A DNA stretch of 5,770 nucleotides from Chloroflexota bacterium (GTDB taxonomy: Bacteria > Chloroflexota > Dehalococcoidia > Lucifugimonadales > JADFKI01): assembly GCA_009838595.1 (NCBI GenBank), contig VXRI01000193.1, forward strand, positions 1-5,770, written 5' to 3'. The position numbers and the translations under genes are program-made. The notes beneath the pieces were generated by a model. That model did not search any database, was not told the DNA's origin, and saw only the letters and a program-made list of their open reading frames with translations. Below are positions 1 through 5,653 of the stretch, piece by piece; the stretch's first letter is position 1; each line of letters opens with the position of its first letter.

Positions 1-44
1 TACCCTTTGCCGGCTCTGCCCCACAAATAAACCCGCAGGCATCG

Positions 45-719
45 GTGACAATTCCCCTGTTTGCGACAAACGCCACTGCGTTGACCATCAAAAGCGAGTT
101 CTACGCGCCCCTAGACTTAATCTCCAACTGGAAGAACGCAGGGCTGGAAGCCGTAGAGCAGAATGCGCCCATGAAGATGCTTGCGGCAATGGGAGGATAC
201 ACGCTTAAAGGCAAACAGCACCATATAGCCCTCACTTTGCTTGGGGAAGAAGTCGAAGATGGCAGCGACGACGAACTGTTATGGAGCATGGAGTTAGAGT
301 ACGAAATCTTGAAGGAAGAAGACGGAACGGTCTCTCCGATGCCGCGCGAAATAACACGGCAGACACGGAAAATCGGAGAATTTCTCGATTCGCAAGTCTT
401 TAAGAACATCACACATCCATCCACTCTTCACTCGGTCGCGTGCTACGACTACGACCTAGATACGATAGAACCGATTATCGCATTGCCAATCAGGCACGAT
501 GGCAGGGAAGATCTGCCGTTCACGGAAATCGTCGGCGTCCGAGCAATCAAACGCTTTGGTCCGTTCGTCGAATATACCGTTACTATCGACATGAAAAGCG
601 ATACCCATTTCGTACTGGCCGTGATTTTCCAGTCAGATCGGCCGATAACATCCAAAACTTCCGCATATATTCTAAAGAGAAGCAACGCACTAGAGGAAAT
701 GTTCACCATAAAGGCTTGA
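45..719 (+). CDS. Hypothetical soluble protein, possibly 5'-truncated by the window edge
   Basis: I do not recognise this family. From the GTG at 45 the product is 224 residues, with no signal peptide and no membrane helix, so it is probably cytoplasmic. It alternates beta-strand-like stretches with an acidic segment at residues 68-92, and its C-terminal third (about 160-215) looks like alternating strands. The start is uncertain. The GTG has only a weak AGG five bases upstream, and the same frame is open back to position 3, so the gene may begin outside the window. Against that, another frame ends with TAA at 28-30, which could be the end of a preceding gene. Base composition is visibly less GC-rich than the hydrolase gene that follows 70 bases later in the same direction. 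The short gap would allow co-transcription, but no functional link is evident. Confidence 0.7.
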   Translation: MTIPLFATNATALTIKSEFYAPLDLISNWKNAGLEAVEQNAPMKMLAAMGGYTLKGKQHHIALTLLGEEVEDGSDDELLWSMELEYEILKEEDGTVSPMPREITRQTRKIGEFLDSQVFKNITHPSTLHSVACYDYDLDTIEPIIALPIRHDGREDLPFTEIVGVRAIKRFGPFVEYTVTIDMKSDTHFVLAVIFQSDRPITSKTSAYILKRSNALEEMFTIKA

Positions 720-771
720 TGAGGCTCGATGCGTAAAGGCGCTTGCGCTTTCATCAAGGCGAGCGGCATCT

Positions 772-777
772 AGGAGG
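772..777 (+). promoter_or_regulatory. Shine-Dalgarno for the GGT-family gene
   Basis: AGGAGG is a perfect ribosome-binding core, but it sits 12 bases before the ATG at 790, longer than the usual 5-9. A second in-frame ATG at 832 has AAGGG four bases upstream and would remove 14 residues before the conserved domain, so either start is possible. I prefer 790 because its core is stronger. Confidence 0.6.
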
Positions 778-789
778 GGATACGAACCA

Positions 790-2598
790 ATGCCAACTTA
801 CGAAAATCACATCAGCATAGATAAGGGCGATATGGTGCGCCCGCCTACCGGCAGGCCCGTGGTGTATGGTACGCAGGGCGTCATTTCCAGCGGGCATTAC
901 CTCACTTCTATGGCGGGCATGCGAATGCTGCTCAACGGCGGCAACGCGTTCGATGCGGTGGTCGCGGCGACTTTCGCGGCGGGCGTAACCGAGCCGCTCG
1001 CCAACTATTCGCTGCTCGCGGAAGGCGTCTTTATGATGTACGACTCGCGCAGCGGCGACCTGCTCTCGCTCAGTGGTCAGGGCAACGCGCCGGGCAAGGC
1101 GAGCGTTGACTTCTACAAGTCGCGCGGCTTCGATGAGATACCGACCGGACCGGGATCGGACGCGCCGATGTCCTTCACCACACCCGGCATCATCGCGGCG
1201 CTCACATCCATGCTGGAACGCTACGGTACGAAGACACTTGGCGAAGTGCTTTCGCCCGCGATTCACCACGCCGAGTTCGGCTTCCCCAACTATGAATATA
1301 TGCTGCAGCGCCTAGACAGCCCGGGGACTCGACAGCAGTTCGAGCTGTTCCCGCCCGGCGGCACAAACATATTCTTCGACAAGGGCGAAGTGCCAGAGCC
1401 TGGTTCGCTGCTGGTGCAGAAGAACCTCGCCGACATGCTGAAGCGCATGGTCGCCGCAGAGAACGCCTCCACCGGCAACCGCATCGACGGCATCCGCGCA
1501 GGCAACGACGCCTTCTACAAGGGCGACATCGCCAAGAGCATCGCAGACTACTCGCGGCAGGTCGGCGGCATTCTCGACGCGGACGACCTCGCCAACTACG
1601 AAGCGGAGTACAGCGAGCCAATCAAGGGCACATTCCAAGGGCACGAGATTAGCAGCCACTCGACTTGGACGCAGGGCATAATGGCGCTGCAAATCTTGAA
1701 CATTCTGGAGCGCTTCGACTTGCGCGCGATGGGACATAACTCGCCGCAATATACGCACACAGTACTCGAGGCATGCAAACTCGCCTTCGCCGACCGCGAG
1801 GCGTATTACGGCGATCCCAACTACGCCACAGTGCCGATAGACGGTCTAATATCCAAAGAGTACGCGGCGGAGCGAGCGCAGCAGATTGACCCGTCGCGCG
1901 CCTGCCCAACACTGCCCGCGCCGGGGAATCCGTGGGCGTACAGCGCCGTTACCAAGCCCGCCAACGGCACGATCGAAATGCCCGTCGGCGCGGCAGTCGG
2001 CGAGTCCGGCAACAGCAGCGGCACGACGCACATCGCCTGCATCGACCGTGACGGCAACTTGGTTTGCGCCACGCCGAGCGGCGGCTCGTTCAGCAAGGGC
2101 GTGTTCTTCCCGGAACAGGGCGCCGCTATCAGCACGCGCATCGAGATGTTCAACTTCATCGACGGGCATCCGAACAGACTGGAGCCGGGCAAGCGTCCGC
2201 GCACCACTCTCATCAACTACATTGTGTCGAAAGACGGCACTCCGGTGATGACGGTCGGCTGCCCGGGCGGCGACCATCAGGCGCAGGCGAATGTGCAGCT
2301 TATGCTGAACACGCTGCTGTTCGGCATGAACGCGCAGGAAGCGGTGGAGGCGCCGCGCTTCGCCACCGAGAGTGTGCCGGATTCGTTCTACCCGCATGTA
2401 TATTACCCGAACCGCGTGTCGCTCGAAGAGGGCTACCCGGCGGAGAACTGGGACGCTCTGCGCGCGCTAGGACACGGCGACCTGGTACAAGCCGCAACCT
2501 GCGGCATGGGCGCAACCGTAACCACGCGCGATCCGGACACGGGCGTCCTGAGCGCCGGCGGAGACCCGCGCCGCGCCTGCTACGCCATCGGCTGGTAG
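790..2598 (+). CDS. Gamma-glutamyltransferase-family Ntn hydrolase (acylase-like subgroup)
   Basis: Members of this family are made as one chain that cleaves itself before a Thr, which then becomes the N-terminal nucleophile of the small subunit and hydrolyses or transfers gamma-glutamyl or other acyl-amide groups. The 602-residue length fits. Residues 30-75 carry the family start with the GGNAFDAVVAA helix. The TTH motif at 412-414 gives catalytic Thr412, so cleavage would yield subunits of about 411 and 191 residues. The GCPGGD stretch at 490-495 supplies the oxyanion-hole Gly pair. Two substrate sites differ from E. coli Ggt: the position of glutamate-binding Arg114 aligns with Gln97, and the SS pair aligns with Thr-Thr at 472-473. 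This resembles the acylase/YwrD-like branch, so true glutathione activity is doubtful. No signal peptide is seen, unlike the periplasmic E. coli enzyme. The deaminase lies 142 bases downstream in the same direction. Family assignment is firm; substrate is unknown. Confidence 0.93.
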   Translation: MPTYENHISIDKGDMVRPPTGRPVVYGTQGVISSGHYLTSMAGMRMLLNGGNAFDAVVAATFAAGVTEPLANYSLLAEGVFMMYDSRSGDLLSLSGQGNAPGKASVDFYKSRGFDEIPTGPGSDAPMSFTTPGIIAALTSMLERYGTKTLGEVLSPAIHHAEFGFPNYEYMLQRLDSPGTRQQFELFPPGGTNIFFDKGEVPEPGSLLVQKNLADMLKRMVAAENASTGNRIDGIRAGNDAFYKGDIAKSIADYSRQVGGILDADDLANYEAEYSEPIKGTFQGHEISSHSTWTQGIMALQILNILERFDLRAMGHNSPQYTHTVLEACKLAFADREAYYGDPNYATVPIDGLISKEYAAERAQQIDPSRACPTLPAPGNPWAYSAVTKPANGTIEMPVGAAVGESGNSSGTTHIACIDRDGNLVCATPSGGSFSKGVFFPEQGAAISTRIEMFNFIDGHPNRLEPGKRPRTTLINYIVSKDGTPVMTVGCPGGDHQAQANVQLMLNTLLFGMNAQEAVEAPRFATESVPDSFYPHVYYPNRVSLEEGYPAENWDALRALGHGDLVQAATCGMGATVTTRDPDTGVLSAGGDPRRACYAIGW

Positions 2599-2619
2599 AA
2601 AATCCACACAGGTCAAAGC

Positions 2620-2680
2620 ACGAAATAGGGCTAGGATTGCGAGGGGTGAAACTCATTTCCCTGCATCCTAGCCGTTTCGT
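2620..2680. repeat. Long imperfect palindrome (hairpin) between hydrolase and deaminase
   Basis: Reading inward, ACGAAA (2620-2625) pairs with TTTCGT (2675-2680), GGCTAGGAT (2629-2637) pairs perfectly with ATCCTAGCC (2665-2673), then GC with GC (2639-2640/2663-2664), AGG with CCT (2642-2644/2660-2662) and GAAA with TTTC (2648-2651/2656-2659), closing on a CTCA tetraloop. That is about 24 base pairs broken by small bulges. No T-run follows, so it is not a classic intrinsic terminator. It could be a REP-like palindrome, an RNA processing or stability element, or a leader structure for the deaminase, whose start lies 60 bases downstream. Confidence 0.75.
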
Positions 2681-2730
2681 ATCCAGCGCGGCGCAATGGG
2701 TTCTGCTGCAAAGGATCGCGCAATGCGCGC

Positions 2731-2734
2731 GGAG
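2731..2734 (+). promoter_or_regulatory. Shine-Dalgarno deciding the deaminase start
   Basis: GGAG lies six bases before the ATG at 2741. The earlier in-frame ATGs are less convincing: 2696 has no purine-rich motif upstream, and 2723 has only AAGG eight bases upstream. Fcy1-type proteins also begin their conserved first helix right at this point, which supports 2741. Confidence 0.65.
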
Positions 2735-2740
2735 AAAAGT

Positions 2741-3181
2741 ATGGACGAATTCATGAAGGCGGCGCTGAAGCAGGCAAGGATCGGCGCGGAGGAAGGCGGC
2801 GTTCCCATCGGCGCGGCGCTGGTTCGTGATGGCGAGATTGTGGCAACAGGACGAAACCGCCGTCGCCAAGACGACTCCATTGTTATGCATGCGGAAATGA
2901 ACTGCATCCACAACGCCGGCAAGTCCATGAACTTTGACGAATTCGCCGGAACGACATTGTACTCCACGCTGATGCCGTGCTACATGTGCGCTGGCGCGGT
3001 ATTGCAATTCGGCATACGCAAGGTAGTCGTCGGCGAAGCGCAGAGCGCAAACGAAGGCTACGACATTATGCTCCGGCATGGCATAGAAGTGATCGACTTA
3101 GACCTGGACGAGGCGAAGGAACTGCTCGCCGAGTACTTTCGCGCCAATCCGGGGAATTGGACTAGCCATGCGGCGGGGTAG
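2741..3181 (+). CDS. Cytosine/nucleobase deaminase, yeast Fcy1-type (CDA fold)
   Basis: This is a zinc-dependent hydrolytic deaminase of 146 residues from the ATG at 2741 (the same frame extends to an ATG at 2696, giving 161). The zinc and catalytic set is complete: HAE at 50-52 gives the His ligand and proton-shuttling Glu52, and PCYMC supplies Cys80 and Cys83. EGGVPIG near the N-terminus, the GRN at 37-39 (matching substrate-contacting Asn51 of yeast cytosine deaminase), TTLYSTLMPC, the VVVGE strand and the NPGNW near the C-terminus all follow yeast Fcy1 rather than the tRNA adenosine deaminase TadA. The likely role is cytosine-to-uracil salvage or deamination of a related base in the cytoplasm. 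One oddity is the C-terminal cap: after Trp140 the usual acidic tail of the Fcy1 group is replaced by Thr-Ser-His-Ala-Ala-Gly, so the residue aligned with yeast Asp155 is His143. Exact substrate is therefore uncertain. Confidence 0.88.
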   Translation: MDEFMKAALKQARIGAEEGGVPIGAALVRDGEIVATGRNRRRQDDSIVMHAEMNCIHNAGKSMNFDEFAGTTLYSTLMPCYMCAGAVLQFGIRKVVVGEAQSANEGYDIMLRHGIEVIDLDLDEAKELLAEYFRANPGNWTSHAAG

Positions 3182-3190
3182 GCTTATAAG

Positions 3191-3210
3191 TATGGGTTGG
3201 TATGGGTTGA
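3191..3210 (+). repeat. Two tandem copies of a 10-base T/G-rich unit
   Basis: TATGGGTTG plus G or A occurs twice back to back (3191-3200 and 3201-3210). Looser copies follow at 3221 (TATGGCTAA) and 3230 (TATGGGTAT), so the unit TATGG recurs four times in 48 bases just after the deaminase stop. Confidence 0.65.
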
Positions 3211-3274
3211 TGCGTCTTGATATGGCTAATATGGGTATTGTGGTATCTTGCGTTCTCTCTTCCCATTCCTAACC
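3195..3274. repeat. Imperfect inverted repeat with long loop
   Basis: GGTTGGTATGGG (3195-3206) can pair with CCCATTCCTAACC (3262-3274): eleven base pairs with one bulged T (3270) and one T-T mismatch (3201/3267), enclosing a 55-base loop. The arms belong to the T/G-rich and C/T-rich halves of the intergenic region. There is no T-run after it, so a simple terminator is unlikely. Confidence 0.4.
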
Positions 3275-3410
3275 TTCCCTAACTTTCCCCATCAAAGAAC
3301 GGACTTAAATTGAAGTCGTCCCGATAGTTGCTATGCCGACAATATGCGGCACGCCTAAACCTCATTATCCGAACCCCATTATGCGATTTATTGACTTCGC
3401 GGCGGCGAGT

Positions 3411-3415
3411 GGGAG
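3411..3415 (+). promoter_or_regulatory. Possible Shine-Dalgarno for a non-ATG start of the MFS gene
   Basis: GGGAG lies six bases before an in-frame ACG at 3422. The spacing matches that of the GGAG before the deaminase ATG, and it is the only ribosome-site-like motif near the true beginning of the exporter frame. The frame has no ATG, GTG or TTG between its upstream stop (3392-3394) and the ATG at 3485. Confidence 0.4.
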
Positions 3416-3484
3416 CGCGATACGAATACAACAACGATAAGGGCGACTAACAAGTGGCTAGGACTCATTGCCGCGGCGCTGGGG

Positions 3485-4840
3485 ATGTTCCTGTCTTCGC
3501 TGGACCTTGCCGTCAATGTCGCGCTGCCGGACATCACATCCAACCTCGGCACGGACTTGCGCACTGTGCAGTGGGTTATCGTGCTGTATGTAGGGGGCAG
3601 TGTTAGCCTGCAGCTCGGACTGGGCAGCGCGGCGGACGCCTACGGGCTGCGGCGGTTCTACATCATCGGGCTGGCGGCATACGCGCTGGCGGTGCTGCTC
3701 ATTGGACTTGCGCCGAACCTGTCCACCGTGCTGGGTCTGCGCGTCATGCAAGCGGTGGGCGCTGCGCTGATTTCGGCGTCCGCCCCCGCGCTCATCACAG
3801 CGATATTCCCGTCCGAGCAGCGCGGCAGAGCCCTCGGGCTGATGTCCGCGATTTCCACGCTGGGCATGATTTCGGCGACGCTGGGCGGCGGCGTACTTGT
3901 GGAAACATTCGGCTGGCGCTCCATATTCCTTGCGCGCGTACCGCTCACGCTGCTTACGGTGGCGCTCGCGCTCATCATACTATCCGAGCGCAAATCCGGG
4001 GAACGACCACAATTCGACCTGCGCGGCGGATTACTCGCGATGCTTGGGCTGGCGTGTCTCGTGCTGTTCCTGACATTCGGCGGCAGAATCGGCTGGCTCT
4101 CCCCGCTTACGCTGGCTTTGGGCATCGGCGCGGCGGTAACGCTCACCGTATTGCTGAGATTAGAGCGCGGCGTTCAGAATCCGGTATTCGACCCGAAAAT
4201 GCTGACCAATCCGCTGCTGCTGCCGGTTATCATAGCGGCGTTACTGCTGTTCATGACGATATTCCTGAACCTATTCATCCTGCCGTTCTACGTCTCCGAT
4301 GTGCTCAAGGCGGACGCTAAGGCAATGGGATTCCTATTGATGCTCGCCACCGCTTTCGCAGGCGTCGCCGCGCCCATAGGCGGCTGGCTGTCGGTCAGGT
4401 TGCCCCCCGCTTATATAACAACGGGAGCGCAGATACTTTCAACCGTCGTTCTGTTCTGGTTCAGCGCTCTCACAGCCGGTTCGAGCTTGAACGATGTGGC
4501 GGTGCGAATGGCGATCGGCGGCATCGGCATGGGGGTGTTTCAGGCGACTAACGCCACTCTAATCATGGGCGCTGTGCCAAGCGACAGGCTAGGCACCGGC
4601 GGCGCGCTCATATCATTATCCATGAGCATGGGCATTGTTACCAGCGTTGCGCTGCTGGGCGGCATGTTCGACGGCAGGCTCGCCATGTACGAAGCCACTA
4701 CGTCGGACGCGTCACAGGCATTCGTAATGGCATTCCGCGACACCTATATCGTCGCCGGGGTCATAACCGCGCTTGCAGTCGCCGTGTCGTTGAGTTACTG
4801 GCCTCAGGTATTGCGGTGGCGGATGCGGTTAAGAGTTTGA
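3485..4840 (+). CDS. MFS exporter, DHA2-like with 14 membrane helices
   Basis: This is a proton-coupled efflux permease of the inner membrane, probably of the EmrB/QacA (DHA2) type; its substrate cannot be read. From the ATG at 3485 it has 451 residues. Hydrophobic segments fit 14 helices, for example about 59-76, 183-200, 247-270, 281-304, 340-362, 371-393 and 421-438. Motif A is GSAADAYGLRR at 47-57, motif B Arg is Arg86, and WRSIFLARVP at 144-153 matches the family WRWIF segment. LDLAVNVALP (6-15) corresponds to motif D1 but is one residue shorter and lacks the usual Thr. Motif C around 115-136 lacks its Gly-Pro pair. The ATG is preceded directly by GGGG, with no spaced ribosome site, and starts inside helix 1. 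The frame upstream encodes a fitting polar N-terminus and the first half of that helix, so the true start probably lies near 3422. The 3' end overlaps a small - strand gene by 12 bases. Confidence 0.88.
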   Translation: MFLSSLDLAVNVALPDITSNLGTDLRTVQWVIVLYVGGSVSLQLGLGSAADAYGLRRFYIIGLAAYALAVLLIGLAPNLSTVLGLRVMQAVGAALISASAPALITAIFPSEQRGRALGLMSAISTLGMISATLGGGVLVETFGWRSIFLARVPLTLLTVALALIILSERKSGERPQFDLRGGLLAMLGLACLVLFLTFGGRIGWLSPLTLALGIGAAVTLTVLLRLERGVQNPVFDPKMLTNPLLLPVIIAALLLFMTIFLNLFILPFYVSDVLKADAKAMGFLLMLATAFAGVAAPIGGWLSVRLPPAYITTGAQILSTVVLFWFSALTAGSSLNDVAVRMAIGGIGMGVFQATNATLIMGAVPSDRLGTGGALISLSMSMGIVTSVALLGGMFDGRLAMYEATTSDASQAFVMAFRDTYIVAGVITALAVAVSLSYWPQVLRWRMRLRV

Positions 4841-4972
4841 GCGGCGAGACGATGGACTGCCCTTGGGTGAATTCGCGCCCGGCGGCTTGCCCGAAGTCTC
4901 AGCCTTAGCCGGTGCGTTCTTAGGAGCAGTTCCCTTCTTGATGACTCTACTGCGTGTTTCCTTGAGCGACAT
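4829..4972 (-). CDS. Small basic disordered protein, 47 residues, function unknown
   Basis: I do not recognise it. It reads from ATG at 4972 to TAA at 4829-4831 and has 47 residues: 7 Lys, 4 Arg, 2 Glu and no Asp, with 9 Ser and 6 Pro, giving a net charge of about +9. The first 13 residues (MSLKETRSRVIKK) could form a short basic helix; the rest is Pro/Ser/Gly/Lys-rich and surely unfolded on its own. Main evidence that it is real is its ribosome site: AAGGGAG five bases before the ATG, the best-spaced in the window. It lies 66 bases beyond the stop of the 199-residue membrane protein gene in the same direction, and its last 12 bases overlap the end of the exporter gene on the other strand. 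Nucleic-acid binding is a plausible guess from charge alone. Confidence 0.6.
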   Translation of the reverse strand: MSLKETRSRVIKKGTAPKNAPAKAETSGKPPGANSPKGSPSSRRSNS

Positions 4973-4977
4973 GTCAA

Positions 4978-4984
4978 CTCCCTT
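4978..4984 (-). promoter_or_regulatory. Shine-Dalgarno of the 47-residue small gene
   Basis: On the - strand AAGGGAG is followed by TTGAC and then the ATG at 4972, giving five-base spacing. This is the chief reason for calling a gene that is otherwise short and low in complexity. Confidence 0.6.
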
Positions 4985-5038
4985 CTGTGTCTTGATTTCC
5001 TGAGTCGTTGAACTATGACATATAATAGACTTTAGATG

Positions 5039-5638
5039 CTAACCATCCTCTTTCATACTGTATTCGTGGTAATTTTTTTTGATTGAAGTACGTATATATA
5101 TAACGGTTTGTACATCTTTCGATACTATGAATTCGTGAGTTTCCGGATGCGATTCGCCTGGTTCTACGATTAGCTCACTTGGTTCCCAAGTTCGGTCGAA
5201 TCTTTCAAGGGTTGGCCACTGAATATCCTCGTACTCTCCGTTAACAAATACTTGAGCGTACAGATGCTCAACGTTCTCGTCTGTTTCTGGCGCTATCTTT
5301 TGCAATAGGAAGAACCCCTCACGAAGCTCTACCTGAACTTTGGAACTGTTGCGTAAAGTCGCGGTTACATCAATATGCACATAGCTGTCACCGATGTACC
5401 TATGGGAAACTTTATGGGAGATGGTCAGATGAGGCTCGAAGGTTCTGAATACCTGCAACCTCTGATATGCGAAAACGCCGCCTACGCATACTGCTACGAG
5501 GATGCCTATTGTTTGAATAATCCTAGCGGCGTCTGCTACATCGGCAATTATGAATTGAATTGTTCCTAACGCGACGACAATGAACAAGGCGGTAAAGCCC
5601 ATAACCCATGCCAAGAGCCTCCAAAAGTCCTTTTGCAT
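5039..5638 (-). CDS. Two-helix membrane protein with beta-rich soluble domain, function unknown
   Basis: I do not recognise this family. The 199-residue product has two predicted membrane helices, about residues 8-30 and 40-58, joined by a short loop. A soluble domain of about 140 residues follows. The loop (about 31-39) includes two Asp and the residues before helix 1 include Lys and Arg, so both ends are probably cytoplasmic. The soluble part is mostly beta-strand-like: VHIDVTATLRN at 87-97, a Trp/Glu-Pro segment at 151-161 ending in a PGESHPE turn, and strands to about 185. This suggests an immunoglobulin-like or barrel domain. No enzyme motif is visible. AGGAG lies 12 bases before the ATG and overlaps the stop of the upstream HNH-type gene, whose end is 15 bases away, so the two are probably co-transcribed and perhaps translationally coupled. 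The gene is clearly AT-richer than the + strand genes, a possible sign of transfer. Confidence 0.85.
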   Translation of the reverse strand: MQKDFWRLLAWVMGFTALFIVVALGTIQFIIADVADAARIIQTIGILVAVCVGGVFAYQRLQVFRTFEPHLTISHKVSHRYIGDSYVHIDVTATLRNSSKVQVELREGFFLLQKIAPETDENVEHLYAQVFVNGEYEDIQWPTLERFDRTWEPSELIVEPGESHPETHEFIVSKDVQTVIYIRTSIKKNYHEYSMKEDG

Positions 5639-5653
5639 ATCCTAGCCTAACTC

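Larger units (their letters stand above)
3182..3421. other. Intergenic region before the MFS gene
   Basis: I see no convincing gene here. The left part (about 3184-3246) is rich in T and G and poor in C; the next part (about 3247-3292) is rich in C and T and poor in G. Two small palindromes follow: GACTT/AAGTC at 3302-3317 and TGCCG/CGGCA at 3334-3351. A 19-codon reading frame starts at ATG 3381 and stops at 3438-3440, out of frame with the exporter. No good -35/-10 pair with normal spacing was found. No T-tailed terminator follows the deaminase. Confidence 0.6.

Noticed and set aside
735..751. Small palindrome AAAGGCGCTTGCGCTTT between the first gene and the hydrolase gene.
   Set aside because: The stem needs a bulge and a two-base loop and has no T-run, so it is not a convincing terminator.
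1846..2397. Long - strand frame (183 residues, Arg/Ala/His-rich) opposite the hydrolase gene.
   Set aside because: It is a GC-rich antisense shadow of a firmly assigned enzyme, with no domain signs.
3381..3440. A 19-codon frame from ATG 3381 upstream of the exporter, as a leader peptide.
   Set aside because: It has no ribosome site and no run of regulatory codons. It is kept only as a possible sign of a frameshift at the exporter start.
5008..5026. Perfect TATAAT at 5021-5026 on the + strand, with TTGAAC at 5008.
   Set aside because: The spacing between the two is only 7 bases and no + strand gene lies downstream. On the - strand the region reads TATTAT without a credible -35 at 17 bases.
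5093..5102. (TA)5 run in the membrane protein gene.
   Set aside because: It encodes an ordinary Val-Ile-Tyr-Ile strand in an AT-rich gene and is too short to claim as a functional microsatellite.
5375..5569. A 64-residue + strand reading frame inside the membrane protein gene.
   Set aside because: It lies fully antisense to a better-supported gene, and the product is a composition artefact with no recognisable pattern.
5639..5647. The 9-mer ATCCTAGCC recurs from the hairpin arm (2665-2673), with a related GGCTAGGA at 3456-3463.
   Set aside because: The flanks do not match and the extra copies are not in palindromes. One recurrence of a 9-mer is weak evidence for a repeat family.
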